Shown here in pieces: positions 41,871 to 54,329 of a stretch of DNA of 64,000 nucleotides. Made by a program: the position numbers and the translations under genes. The notes beneath the pieces were generated by a model. That model saw nothing but the letters and a program-made list of their open reading frames with translations, was not told the origin of the DNA and did no database searches. This stretch comes from Cristatella mucedo (lineage: Eukaryota > Bryozoa > Phylactolaemata > Cristatellidae): the NCBI GenBank assembly GCA_009760855.2, contig WPIO01000003.1:13011501-13075500 (forward strand), given 5' to 3'. Positions within the stretch are counted from its first letter, which is position 1, and every line of letters begins with the position of its first letter.

Positions 41871-42084
41871 TGTCAGGCTCTCGTTTCCTGTGCAAACAAA
41901 GCTGCAGCTTTGCGCGTGCTAGCAAGCTTATTACAGCACCAGCTACCAGCCTCCTCAAAAGCAATGCCTCAATCATGTACTGCTGCTGCCCGGGTAGTTT
42001 TTTTTGAGAAATTACCATGGATCCATTGAGCTTTTTGGGTTTGCTGATTTTTGTAATAAGTGTGAATGTCCTACCAGTGGTCAG

Positions 42085-42803
42085 AGACTGTTCCTGTATG
42101 CTAATGTTTTGTCTGTCCCGTCTTAACTTCTGTAACTCACTGCTTGCTGGCCTACCGGCATGTGTTATCAGGCGATTATAGCTAGTGCAAAACTCCGAAG
42201 CTAGGCTTGTCTGTCGTGAGCATCGCAGTTGCCATATCACACCACTTCTCGCCGACCTGCACTGGCTCCCAGTCAAGCAACTGATCGACTTCAAGGTTGT
42301 GTCTCTCACTTTTAGGTCACTTCATTCTTTGGCTTCAGCCTATCTCAGATCTACTCCCCCGCCAGGCCAAGCATCGCACCACCCGCTTTTCGGAATCCTA
42401 CAGTTTACCAATACCTTACTTACAATCCTTAAATCCATGAGAGACCGTGCATTTAGTTCGTATGCTCCCAAAGCCTGGAACTGACTCCCGACTTGCGTCA
42501 GAACGTCCCCTGACTTGACCGCATTTAAAAAGAACTTAAAAACACCTATTTAGGACAGCATTTAGTGGGTCCCTTTGATTCGTACTTAACGTGCTTATGC
42601 GTGCTGACACTGCATGCTGCCACTAACCACACTTGCATGCTGACCCAGTGCATGTCACCCCTACCCATGTTATTCATGTTGTTTATCAAGCATGATATTA
42701 CTCACCATTCAATCGCGTTTCCCTTTGCAGAAAATGTAAAGCGCCTAGAAAGAGATTGAGTTCTCTGAGGGCGCTTTATCAAATGCATTATTATTATTAT
42801 GTC
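42085..42803 (+). repeat. L2-like LINE family 1, 3' part
   Basis: Plus strand: FCLSRLNFCNSLLAGLPACV-like start, HITPLLADLHWLPVKQLIDF, APKAWN then stop, 3' UTR with GCATGCTGACCCAGTGCATG, tail AGCGCCTAGAAAGAGATTGA GTTCTCTGAGGGCGC and (ATT)n. Best-preserved 3' tail in the window. Confidence 0.9.
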
Positions 42804-42816
42804 TGAATCGTTGCCT

Positions 42817-43236
42817 TCATCGCCAGATCAAGTAATGAAGTTGGACAAGTGCATACACTTTCTTGGTCGTAGAGAAAAAAACCTTGGCGGCATCGCTATC
42901 CTGCCTCATGTTAGCTTGAGTCGTGGGCATAAACCGGACTAGCCGGTGTTCCAAGTATGGAGGCTTTTTTAGTCGGAGTCGGACAGCAAGATAAGTCATT
43001 TCGCACTTACCTTCTCTTAGCAATTTGCAAAATCTAAGGCCGAACCTCTGAGTGTGACTCGTAGTTGGATCAATTAACAAATACGAGTGCTTGGTGACCA
43101 TATCCAGTTTGTTATGATTGCTGATTTCTCCTCCAGCCTTCCCGCGTTCGTGTGTGCTTTCAATCTTCCCGACTGTCTGCTTGTCGAGCCTCATTTTTAG
43201 CCATAACCTGTATTCAATTGTTTCGTCAGTATTCAT
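42817..43236 (-). CDS. Unrecognised ORF, 139 codons
   Basis: A minus-strand ORF between a LINE tail and a SINE-B copy. The N-terminal half is basic and hydrophilic (DETIEYRLWLKMRLDKQTVG), the rest mixed. No domain, signal peptide or transmembrane segment is evident, and I recognise no family. The frame is also open for about 14 codons upstream of the Met. It could be a fragment of an unknown transposon, part of a gene, or chance. Confidence 0.2.
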   Translation of the reverse strand: MNTDETIEYRLWLKMRLDKQTVGKIESTHERGKAGGEISNHNKLDMVTKHSYLLIDPTTSHTQRFGLRFCKLLREGKCEMTYLAVRLRLKKPPYLEHRLVRFMPTTQANMRQDSDAAKVFFSTTKKVYALVQLHYLIWR

Positions 43237-43399
43237 GATTGCCCGCGACGAAAACCTCGACTTGCCTCGAAAGAAACAACTAATTCGTTTTCATATCAGC
43301 TGAATTGCAACTGGAAACTGGCTCACGAATTGATCTCCACGTTGCCGATGCAGTACGAAATGAAATCCCGTTATCTAGATCAGTGGATTGAGCAACATA

Positions 43400-43533
43400 A
43401 TTCATTTGTATAGCGCCCTAAGAGAACTTAATCTCTATTCAGGCGCTTCACACATGCCACGGGGCTCGAGACCACGACCTCGGCCACACCTTGGTCGGGG
43501 CGAGCACCTTAACCACTGGCCAAACCAGAGCAG
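43400..43533 (-). repeat. SINE-B copy, well preserved
   Basis: In reverse orientation: AGCGCCCTAAGAGAACTTAA TCTC, GGGGCTCGAGACCACGACCT and head complement CACCTTAACCACTGGCC. Confidence 0.85.
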
Positions 43534-43776
43534 AGCCTTGACCGTGTTATTGGACTGATTCAGTATTTCTGCTACTAGTATTGTTGCCAAATTTTGCCGT
43601 GAACTTTTCAGACTCGGCAGGTGGCTAATTCCATTAATTTCTATGGCTATCCTAATAAATTTGGGAGCTAGCTTACTTTGCAGGCTCTTTGTAGATTTCT
43701 TCCAGATCTATTGATATCAAACGGAGACCGTACTGTCTTCCTTCGCCTGCTTCGGCAAACCGAGCAAACCGGAGTA

Positions 43777-43955
43777 GGTGAGCCGTGATGGCTCACTGCG
43801 TAAGGCGGTTGCTTTTCATGACCTCGGTCCCGAGGTCGTGGGTTCGAATCCTGCAGTGGGCGATCCTTTATCGCCGCTGCAAGCAGTGGTGATAGCCATA
43901 CAGGCTCTTCTGTCGCTATACAAAAGAGGATGTTGAGCCAGCCAGAGTATTTATT
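43777..43955 (+). repeat. SINE-A copy, well preserved
   Basis: GGTGAGCCGTGATGGCTCAC, GGTCGTGGGTTCGAATCCTG, AGTGGTGATAGCCATACAGG and CTCTTCTGTCGCTATACAAA. Confidence 0.85.
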
Positions 43956-43959
43956 AGAC

Positions 43960-44800
43960 GAATACGATGTTACATTACGGTGGGTGTTCTGCTGTGCAAT
44001 CATAGGTATGCAATAAATTTTGTTGCTGATCCTATTGAATGGAGTTTTCAGTTGAAATCTGTGCCTTGTTTTCTTCTTTAGCTCACCTTTACAGTGTAAT
44101 TCAATATTCATATTGCCGAGGCAGCCATACCTCACAAGTGCTGGTGACTGCGTTATACTGAAATGATGCGGCAAGCCGGCAAGTTCGAAAACTGCACAGG
44201 TCTTACCTCGAATTAGATTATTATCCAGTAAAGATAAGTTTTAGTAGAGGTCTGCACAGTTACGTAGAAGTACAGAAGGCCCCTTGGAGACCCAGTAGCC
44301 CATTAGTGGGAAGTGTACATCAAGAAAAGCTGGGGAAAAGGGAATGTACGCGTGTGTATGTATACAAGTGGGATTACATCAGACATTCATTTGGCACAGT
44401 CCTTAGTTTCGTGCGAGAGTTTCTCCCCGAACATCGGTCGACAATCGCCAAAAAACAAGAGCAGCGTGAATAGTGACGAATTACGTCAACTGAAACAACT
44501 CCAAACTGGGGCAGTGGCCAGAGTGCTGACAACAGCCAATGATAATGCAACTGAAGTTCATCGAGATCCATTCACCGTGGAGGAATACACCATTTGCCAA
44601 ATGCAGGAACTGCTTACCGGAGTCAGCTAGGAGTGCCGCCTTGTAAAAAGCCAGCATACTTGCTGCTGTTTTTATCTATCGTCTTCCTTCCTCGGTGCTT
44701 CCGGCAACTGGAGCATCATAGCTTCATGCGAGATGTGAGTTCAGGATTAGAGAGGGGCTTCATTGTCTGCTCTACCACAGCTCTTAGCTTGGAATTAACA
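43960..44800. other. Intergenic, nothing recognised
   Basis: An ORF at 44313-44630 (plus, ending EEYTICQMQELLTGVS) has no family I recognise and no supporting signals. Confidence 0.3.
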
Positions 44801-44804
44801 AGAC

Positions 44805-45500
44805 ATTTGTTTAGTACCCGAGAGAACGAAATCTCTTTTTCTAGGCACTTGCTAGAAAAGAAGCAAGTCAATTGGTTAGTGATAGCATGCAGTTTCCGGA
44901 TGCTTAAGCAAGCTCAGAGCATTTCACTCGGACGGAACAAATGCTGTTAGGAGTATGTGAGCTTTCAGCTTCTTTTTAAATGTAAAGTCAGAGTGTGTTG
45001 TGACGTCATATGATACTGAGTTCCATGCTTTTGAAGCATGCGAACTGAAGGCACAGTCTCTAAATGATTTTAGCTTGATAAGACGAACAGATAAACGACG
45101 TTTGAGTCTGAAAGGCAGGTAAAATTAAATGATGCGATGTCTGATGAGGAAGTATTTTGCTTAGTTAAGCCATCGAAAGGTAATGTGGGAACTTAAAAGC
45201 GAGGAACTGTAACGTGAAGTGGATACGCTCTGCTCGATTAGCCAGTGCCGGTCGATGAGGAGCGGTGTACTTTAGCAATTGTGACGTTCACGACAAACAA
45301 GCCTAGCTAGGTGCAAGAGTTTTGCACCAACTTTCAGCGCCTTACTGCTCGGGCAGGATGCTGTTGTTTTGATGAAGGGTTACAAGATGTTGTCATGGAT
45401 CGCTACTCTTTGAAATCTCCCACTAAGATAAAAGTACCTAAACGATTGCACGGCAATGCCAGCGGTGTCCAGATGATTGACACTTAGGAAAGACTTGGTG
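44805..45500 (-). repeat. L2-like LINE family 1, 3' part, decayed
   Basis: Tail (AGTACCCGAGAGAACGAAAT CTC) at 44814, then 3' UTR and coding remnants in reverse (AGCCAGTGCCGGTCGATGAG; CACGACAAACAAGCCTAGC). Confidence 0.65.
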
Positions 45501-45519
45501 ATCAATGGTATTAAGGATT

Positions 45520-45690
45520 AACTAATAATAAAAGTAATATATGTGTATATCGCCCTGAAATAGCTTAATCCCTTTCCAGGTGCACTACATTGGCTGTAAA
45601 GGACACATGATCTAATGGTTACTGGCAACACGCCCAATGTCAACATGCGTAACATGGTCCCTCAAAATCAAAAGTTTTGAGCTCGGAATC
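45520..45690 (-). repeat. LINE family 1 3' UTR fragment
   Basis: ATCGCCCTGAAATAGCTTAA TCCC tail with CAACACGCCCAATGTCAACA of the 3' UTR. Confidence 0.55.
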
Positions 45691-46534
45691 AAGATTGCTT
45701 ACGTGAATGGTAACAAGTTGACTCTACTTCGAAATCAAATTAATTTGCCAACTCAGTGTCATTGCTTCGACGTAAGGAAATAAGTGCTATTTTGTGGCTG
45801 GAACTTTATAAAATAATTTTAAAATTAATTGCACTTTATACACACGAATTAAGATTGAATAAAATTTTCCCCAGGAGCGATTGAGGTAGAAAGCAGACCG
45901 AGTACTGAGTGTGCAGAAGTTTTCTCAGATAAGCATGGCTTCAAAAAGGGCCGCTTTGCTCAAGATTTCCTGCTACAAAGCAGCGGAAAACCGGCACGAG
46001 ACGCAAAGATACCTCTGTAAAACAAAGTCTTTGAGTGCAACAGTCCCATCTGACCCCTGTTGTATGACTGTGGCTCCGACGGCGGCCGTTCTAGTGAGTG
46101 GGAGTCTCACGGAGACACCGCGGGCGAATGTTCGCGGTAAACGAGACTCTCCTTTATAACTCTCAACGGGCTCACGTATGAGAGCCCAATCAATCGCAGC
46201 AGACGACACCGAAATACAATCTGCATGAGTGGCCTGATGCTGCGCTGCTTCAAAGGGTTAACTATTGGCCACTGGTGAGGCATGTACATTAGTGTCAAGG
46301 CGCTTCGCTAATTACAACAGCAGAATGCGAACACTACAACCTGTGCTCTAGGTCCGCCTGTTTCTAGCATTTCTTTTAGGAATCACTTTGACCCATCAAA
46401 AATTCTGGTAAAATATCTCGTCCAAAGGTTTGCGGTAGTAGATTCTTGGCCTAGAAAGGCGCCAGTGAAAACCTGGTCAGCTTTCCTCCTCCTTCAAGGC
46501 CATACCGGCTGCAGCGGCGGCAGTGCACACTGTC

Positions 46535-47440
<906 letters not shown>

Positions 47441-47683
47441 TGGAACGAAGACAGTGGATTGGCCAGATTGGCATGCCAAGTATAAATGAGGGCACATTCA
47501 GACTTTGTATCATTGTCGAGATGATTTCCTGTCCTGCTTAGTTAATATATGCAGCTATATGTATGTACTGGCACCTCTTTAGGTGGCATTGCCTTACAAT
47601 GCCAGGCGGCTTAAAACGAGTCATGTCTAGCCGCGCTAAATGTGTATATTTATTCGCTGTACCTAGCTTGCTTTTCGAGTGGC

Positions 47684-47689
47684 AATAAA
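47684..47689 (+). terminator. Poly(A) signal AATAAA of H3.3
   Basis: About 245 bp after the stop; preceded by no histone 3' stem-loop. Confidence 0.75.
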
Positions 47690-47884
47690 GCCTTGCGTAT
47701 ATTGTCAATTTTGAGTACTCGTGGTCTTGGCATAAACTGCTTGGTGCTTGTAATGCAGCAGCATGCTATGTTAGTAAAAGTCCTTAAGTTTGGAATGTGT
47801 TAGTATTAAAGCGATTGGTCTGGGCATGAACCTTGTCTAGGGCTGCGTTTACCGCCTCTTTAACCAGTCAGATCATGATTGAGA

Positions 47885-48225
47885 TGGCCCATTTGTATTA
47901 ACCCGAAGAAAACTAAACGTCCTAGGTTTACACGAGCTTAAAAGGGCAGTTAGGGATATGCATCATGTCAGTATGCACAAGATCACAGGGTCAATTCAAA
48001 CGGTAACAGTGATGTGAGGCCCCAGTGAAGAACGTGGGATTTTATATTAAGGGGTGCCCTGATATAAGTCAGTCGTGAGCTACTTGCTTTAGAAGCTTTA
48101 AAACCGTAGGCAAAGGATTTAGGTTGGTTAGAGGCCCAGCTAAATGGCTAACCTCAGAAGAGGGGGTGGTACGGTCATCATTGGAATACAAGCCACCATC
48201 ACAGGAAGCCATAGTTTTGAACATG
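47885..48225 (-). repeat. L2-like LINE family 1, decayed
   Basis: Tail (ACCCGAAGAAAACTAAACG) and 3' UTR/coding remnants in reverse orientation (TAGGTTGGTTAGAGGCCCAG). Confidence 0.5.
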
Positions 48226-48299
48226 TTAATTCTGCTGCTGCTGACTATGGTTAGATCGTGTAGCTTTAGTTGACATTTGGAATTAAAGTTGATTTTAAC

Positions 48300-48442
48300 C
48301 CCCATTTGTTTAGCCGCAGAAGAGCCTAAATAGCTATCGCCACAGCTTGCAGTCGGCACTACAGAATCGCCTGCTTCAGAATTCGAACCCACGACCTCGT
48401 TCGATAGAAGCGAGTATGCTACCTCCTGGGCTATCACTGCCC
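48300..48442 (-). repeat. SINE-A copy
   Basis: In reverse orientation: CATTTGTTTAGCCGCAGAAG AGCC, AATTCGAACCCACGACCTCG over box B, and a head complement TATCACTGCCC. Confidence 0.8.
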
Positions 48443-48469
48443 AGTAATACTATAATTGCCGAACTGGAT

Positions 48470-48605
48470 TGGTCCAGCTGTCAAGTGCTCGACCCCGACC
48501 AAGATCTGGCTGTCGTGAGCTCGAGCCCCCCCCCCGAGGCATATGTGAAGCTGCTGAATAGAGATTAAGTTCTCGGGGTGCTACGCAAATGAATTATATT
48601 TTTAA
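48470..48605 (+). repeat. SINE-B copy
   Basis: GTCCAGCTGTCAAGTGCTCG, GTCGTGAGCTCGAGCCCCC, CATATGTGAAGCTGCTGAAT, AGAGATTAAGTTCTC and an AT-rich end. Confidence 0.8.
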
Positions 48606-48989
48606 ATATAATTGCCATCAGCAAGCCCAACGACGTGCCTTTTAGGCCAGCTATAGATGCTGGAGACATTTGGGCCAGTAGCTAGCTGCCAAGCCATGTT
48701 TGTGTGCATGTCAGCAGCTGCCTGTTTGCTATGCTGGGACGAGTGGCTGGCAAAGGAAGCTCGGATAGGGTCTCACTCATCGTGGGCATTTTTTGCACTA
48801 CCCTCCTACCCTCCGTTGTACATGCCATTGGCCTAGACGGCCAGTTGTGCTAAGCTTGGCGCTTTGCAAGAGCGACTGAGCAAGCAAGGTACTCATCCAT
48901 TAAGTAGCTATTAGAATAATGTTAAGGTAGTCAAGACCGTGTCTGAACTTTACTGCCTCCAGGTCAAGTAGAAAATCGATTTCGAGACC

Positions 48990-49110
48990 TAGGCTGGTAG
49001 GTTGGTTATCCACTAACCAGTCGATCATGTTTCCTTTGCAGAAAATGAAAAGCACCTAGCAACAGATTTGAGGTCTGAGGGTGCTCTATCAAGCGTATTT
49101 TGACATTATT
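48990..49110 (+). repeat. LINE family 1 3' end
   Basis: GTTTCCTTTGCAGAAAATGA then AGCACCTAGCAACAGATTTG and a decayed tail. Confidence 0.65.
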
Positions 49111-49329
49111 TGCACTAGCTTAGCCGGATGACCTAGTGTGCTTTCGAACCACCTGCTTCTCCTTACAGACGGAGATACATTACATCCCTCACGGTAAAGG
49201 AAATCTAGGTGACCGGGCCTTCAGTATGCACTGCTATGAAGGTCTTTTGTTCAATCCCTACTTGTGCAATCTGTTTTGCCCACTACGGGGTGGTGCCGAG
49301 TGTTTGTGGTAACTGTTTACCAATATCAT

Positions 49330-50960
49330 TAAAACAGCCATTTTTTTGCCCATAATGTTTTATTTACTGTTTTAACTGAAATTTTTAAATATAAAGAACA
49401 AGCAACGTTTACTAAAGATATGAAATATGTAACGGAAAACAATTTTCAAAATCTTTGAATGAGTTAAGAATTTTTTATGATTCTATCAAATTTGTCAAAC
49501 TAAAGTGCAATTTTGCAAAAGGTTAAGAAATACAATAATGAAATTGACCTTGTAGCATCAACAATAATTAGTTATTTTCAGCCATGTCTACAGTTTGGGA
49601 ATACAAAACAAATCCATGAAAGAAACTATCCATGCCAAGCGGCATTACCATAATGCCGAAAGACATACAACATGCACGAATGGCAGGAGCTAGAAGTTCA
49701 ATATGAACGATGCAAAAACCAAATGTTCTGGAAACTCTACGATAACATGGAAGAATCATATGAAAATACATGATGATTTTGATAAACCTGTTAAAAGATG
49801 TACATCCAAGTAAGAGCCAGTGAACAATAAGAGAACAGAAACGATTGCCGGTTTACTAGGGTCTGAAGAAGATTGTTACCAATCTGGCTGATGAAATATC
49901 GATTAGGGCTATCACTAGAAGCAAGTATTTACTGCAGTCAATAAAAATGGATTCAAACTTCCAGCTAAAGCAATTTGATGAAGCTGGTGCATGATGGTTA
50001 AGAAGAAAAAAGAAATAAAGCTATTGACGACGAAGGGAGAATTTGAGATTGGAATAAAGTTTAGTATGATTGCAGATGAATGCACACCGTGAGAGGGCTT
50101 CGATTCTTCGGGGTCAATATTAAAGACAGCGGCGATAAAAACCAAGACCGGTGTTGATCGCATATTTGGTTCGAGAACTGCTCTCAATATAGTCGAATAA
50201 ATGAAACAGCACTTGAGCGTTTTTTGGAATAACAATGCCAGATTCTAAAGTGGGGGACTTGGCGGCATCTTCCCAGGACAGTGCTTCAGCAAATAAAAAA
50301 ATGCATAGCCACATTTATGTCATCAGACGGTTCAACTTAAACCACGGTCTGCACCTTGGATAATGCGACACATTGTACAAGAAGACTACTATTTAAACCT
50401 CGATTGTGACGATATTGATGAAATGACCAATTTTAAAGCAGGTACGAATTTTGGAAGTGATCAGCGATAATACATTAGAATGAGACGTAGTTTACCACGA
50501 TCTTCTCATAAAGCAAACTTGACTAGTACATCAAAAAATACTGCTAGAAAGAATGTCTTCAATAAAAAGAAAAAGCTGACCTGAATGAGATTGAACTGAA
50601 TCTTGACGTGAAGACATGCTAGAACTTTATCCCCACAAAGACAGTAGTCGCCGTCCGGGGCAGGCGAACTGAATTCAATGCTCTGGAAAAGATTGGGACA
50701 TCGGATTTTGACGCTCTCAAAACACTCCTGAAGGCAGAGGAACCTGTGAAACTTGCTGTTGAGAAAAGTCGAGAAGAAGTTACGTTGGTGAGTGCTGACA
50801 CAATTTTAGAATTCACGTTCAACAAGCTCGCTAACCTGAATTATGACAATGTACAAAGCTCTTGACAGTGTATTGCAGAGCGATTGAAGAAGGATGTCAT
50901 GAACATCTTGCCCAATCCCAAAAATCCTCTGTCACCCCGTCAAAACTAAGCTACATTTTG
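49330..50960 (+). pseudogene. hAT-like transposase remnant (second family), degraded
   Basis: Plus-strand traces: GLKKIVTNLADEISIRAITR (49860-49920), GEFEIGIKFSMIADECT (50035-50085; like the KFS..LDEWT segment of hAT transposases), and from 50624 to 50864 a longer open stretch whose end (SREEVTLVSADTILEFTFNK) resembles the hAT segment LSREDATLLTAD..IKF and continues after a stop with RLKKDVMNILPNPKNPLS. Many stops. The surrounding sequence is AT-rich. Termini were not identified. It contains the H3.3 fragment at 49626-49680. Confidence 0.5.
49626..49680 (+). pseudogene. Fragment of histone H3.3 exon 2
   Basis: CTATCCATGCCAAGCG, a one-base insertion, then TTACCATAATGCCGAAAGAC and ATACAAC.TGCACGAA repeat 47364-47417 with only three or four differences, including a 27-base identical run. 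Coding frame is broken by the insertion. The sequence on either side does not resemble H3.3. Confidence 0.85.
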
Positions 50961-51217
50961 CAAGAAATCTAGCTTCGTCTATTTGATGAAACCAATGGTG
51001 ATAAAAACCAACTTACCAGTTATGGGAAAACCAAGCGTGATTAAGAAATTGGAAAGGCTCACACTCAAAATAGGCTCTGGCACCATCTCCTGTTGAATGT
51101 GCACGAAATCTTGGTGTCATGTTCCATAGTGACCTCTCGTTAGACGACCGGATCAGCTCCACTATCAAGTCTGCCTACTTTCAACTACATAACTTTGCTA
51201 AAACTCGGGCTTGTTTA

Positions 51218-51517
51218 TGTTAAGTGTAGTTCGATTGCATGCGGGCTGGTACTGCTCCTTTCCTCAACAGCTGGTGGGAGCATCCTCCAGAGGGGCCTGA
51301 GGACAGCCGTGGTCAGCTTCCAATGAGGCGTTGACACAGGCCGATAACCCGCTGGTGAACAGATGGTGGATTCACCATCGGGGCCGGCCAAGGGACAGCC
51401 GGCGAGTCGAGCGAGAGTAGGGGCCGAGGGGAGCCGTTCGCTCTTCGGCTCCGTGCGTGGTAATAAACTGTCGGTGTTGGCCATCGGCTGGCTCTCTGAT
51501 GGGTGAACCAAACGACA
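51218..51517 (+). mobile_element. LTR-like insertion (candidate solo LTR), 300 bp
   Basis: It begins TGTTAAGTG and ends AACGACA, with an internal AATAAA (51460-51465), inserted cleanly between two LINE words that are adjacent in other copies. No internal coding region. The target duplication is not obvious, so other element types are possible. Confidence 0.4.
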
Positions 51518-51568
51518 ATAAGGATTAAGTTGGTCCGTGCATTTGTGGCATCCCGTCTTGACTTATAA

Positions 51569-51752
51569 ATATAAATAAAATATAATTCATTTACATAGCA
51601 TAAATATAAATAAAATATAATTCATTTACATAGCACCCCAAGAGAACTTAATCTCTATTCAGGCGCTTCATATGTGCCTCGGGGCTCGAACCCACAACTT
51701 CAGTCAGACCTTGGTCGGGGCGAGCACCTTAATCGCTAGACCAAACCAGCTC
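51569..51752 (-). repeat. SINE-B copy with duplicated tail
   Basis: In reverse orientation. The tail-end stretch TAAATATAAATAAAATATAA plus 15 bases is present twice in tandem (51565-51600 and 51601-51635); GGGGCTCGAACCCACAACTT covers box B. Confidence 0.8.
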
Positions 51753-52379
51753 GGCGTTATGCAACTCACTGCTTGCTGACCTACTGGCATGTACAATCAG
51801 GTGCTTACAGCTGGTGCAAAATTCAGCAGCTAGGCATGTCTATCGTAAGCGTCGCAGTGGCCACATCACACCACTCCTCGCCGACCTGCACTGGCTACCA
51901 GTCAAGCAAGGGGTCGACTTCAAGGTTTTGTCGCTCACTTTTAGGTCCCTTCATTATTTGGCTCCAGCCTACCTATCAGACTACTGCCCCACCAGGCTAA
52001 AGTATCGTACCACCCGCATTTCAAGACCTGACCGTTTACCGATCCCTCGTACAAACCTCAAATCCTTTGTAGACCATGCCGTCAGTTTGTATGCTCCCAA
52101 AGCCTGGAACTCACTACCTCGCTCGCCACGCTAGACATCTTCTGATTTGTCCACATTTAAAAATAAGCTTAAAACGCACCTGTGTTACATACAGCCTTTG
52201 GCGGGTCTCTGTGATTACCCCTTCGTGTGCATGTACCTGTTTGCACTAAGGCTGCTGCTTGCGGATTTTAACCATCAAACATTCGGCAATGCTTCATATG
52301 CAATGTCTGTATAGTGTCTAGAGAGATTCAGTTCATTGAGGGCGCTGTACGAATTTATTATTATTCTTATTACGCAGTG

Positions 52380-54320
52380 CACAGTGGCAGAGCCAGGATT
52401 TCTAGGAATATAAATACTTGGATAATGTTTATGTAGGGGACAAGACCCGAAAAATTTTAATTTAGGCGGGGCCAGACCCACAATTAAAGGAAAATGATGG
52501 CTCAAAATCAGTGTTTATTCGACACAAACTCTGCGGTTGCTCATAACTGGAATTAAGACACGATTTCCTTCTTGGTATCGATCTTCGGGCATAGGAATAG
52601 GGAGCGGCCCAGGTTGCTGCCCCGCTGCAGGGGGGGTGGAACAAATTCTTCCCTGCCCCCTCTGACACCGCCACCGGTTGGACGCGTATTTATTGGGACA
52701 GTGGAGCGTACATGTACGCATAGATATAAATACAGTGTCTATATCTATAAAGGTATATACCTATACGTGTATAGTCGATGGGTTGATGTATTTATGGTCA
52801 TTGATACCAAAAGCCTTTGAAATGGATCTATGATTTTTCGAAATTATTGCGAAATTTATATATATGATAAAATATAAAATATAAAATATATGACATAAAA
52901 ATATGATTGCGGAATTTCCATGCTTCCTGTCGGATTCTATGATGGCATAATGCGGCTTTTAAGTTCGCGTATCCTAACTAGTACACGTAACGGTTTCCAA
53001 ACGTACAGTATGTATGGATCTAACATTCACAAGTGGCCAAGCGGTAAAGGGTAAGCGTTCGAAATTCCGCAAGCAGCAATATTAACTAAATCTAGCTCAT
53101 GAAAATGCACAGAATTGCCTATATATTACAGCTCCTAAAGCAGGCAACTTCAGGCAGACTCGTTACAAGCTTATAGCAGCTAACACTCAGCGCCGGGATT
53201 CAGACTTTCATCTAAATGGAACAGCTGCGGCCAGGTCGGAAGACACACGCCGTACTTAAATCGGTTTACGTAAATAAACATTTCGCAGCTCGCAAGTCCT
53301 TATATCGTGGCTCTTTCGTAATGCGGTCTCCAGTTCAAGTAAGCTGCTTTGTAAATGAGGCTTTAGAGGGAAGAGAGACTTTGGATAGATACTCGTGTGG
53401 GTTCAGCAGTGCAACGCGTAGTGGGTAAGTGGTCAAGTGGGCGTTGGATATCCTCAGGGCTGCTTTCGGCCATCGTGGATGGGCCGCCCGGAAGTTCTCA
53501 TTTCGACTGCGGTCCGCTGCAGGCATAGTCACTGAGTCAGCTTCCCTGCAGCAGCACAGGGTTTTCCCCCGGGCGGCAGCCTCCGGCGCTGATTGCACAC
53601 ATTGTCTCAGAGCTCAGGTTGGAGAGAGGTACGTCGGTCTTTTGGGAAACGTATTAATAACTTCACGTGAAAGGCCCAGATTCATGTCGCCGAAGTAACG
53701 CCGGTAGTGCCGGCATGTGAGTTATTCTCTTGGGGGGGGGACAGTTGTTCGATCCGTTTTCATTACCGTTTCATTTTTAGTGTAGCATCCGAGATTTCAC
53801 ATAGCGTTCTGCGGTTGGCAAGTTCTTTTTGTTGCGCCGGACAGACGACAGCTTAGGAAATAGGAAGATCAGTGTACGCGTTTCAGTCCGGGAGCAGTGC
53901 CACGAAAGCCCGCCCCAGAAGTCTTGAGTACTAGAAGCCTGAGATGGATGCCGGATTTTAGATTTACCTGCACCGCGAATCCGGTCTTTCGGCGGCTTAC
54001 CAAGGTTGTTGGGGACACGATGTCTGTAGTCGAACGGGTACGGCAGCATTGACCGGCTCGACGACGTCCATGTGCTGACGATGTTAGATCGCTTGAGCTT
54101 TGTGACGGCGTCTTACTTCGTCGCCTGTGTGTTGCACTGGTGAAAATTGGCGTTTGCCGTTAAGGTAGTGCATGGCGGTTTCATCGGAGTTTTCCATACT
54201 AGCAGGATGGGGACGGCTGTGTCCGACGAGACATCCAGACCTGCCAAGCTAGATTGCCTTATACTACTATTTCCATGCGTTCAGCGTGACATCGTTCCAC
54301 CTCGATTCTTTGTGATCTAT
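52380..54320. other. Intergenic, nothing recognised
   Basis: Includes an AT-rich imperfect repeat at about 52855-52905 (ATAAAAT units) and a G-tract at 53731-53739. Plus-strand ORFs at 53216-53428 and 53429-53698 have no recognised domain; they may belong to an unrecognised repeat. Confidence 0.3.
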
Positions 54321-54329
54321 TTTGGTTAG

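Larger units (their letters stand above)
51000..52370 (+). repeat. L2-like LINE family 1, 3' part with two nested insertions
   Basis: Plus-strand remnants LLVMGKPSVIKKLERLTLK-like start, then the break at 51218-51517, a short LINE piece (GGTCCGTGCATTTGTGGCAT), a second break (SINE-B), and from 51759 HITPLLADLHWLPVKQGVDF and APKAWNSLPRS. Tail and (ATT)n at 52300-52370. Confidence 0.85.

Noticed and set aside
43827-43865. tRNA gene at the SINE-A heads (also 12880, 18870, 7425)
   Set aside because: A and B boxes are recognisable but there is no acceptor-stem pairing and each is followed by the SINE body; they are tRNA-derived SINEs.
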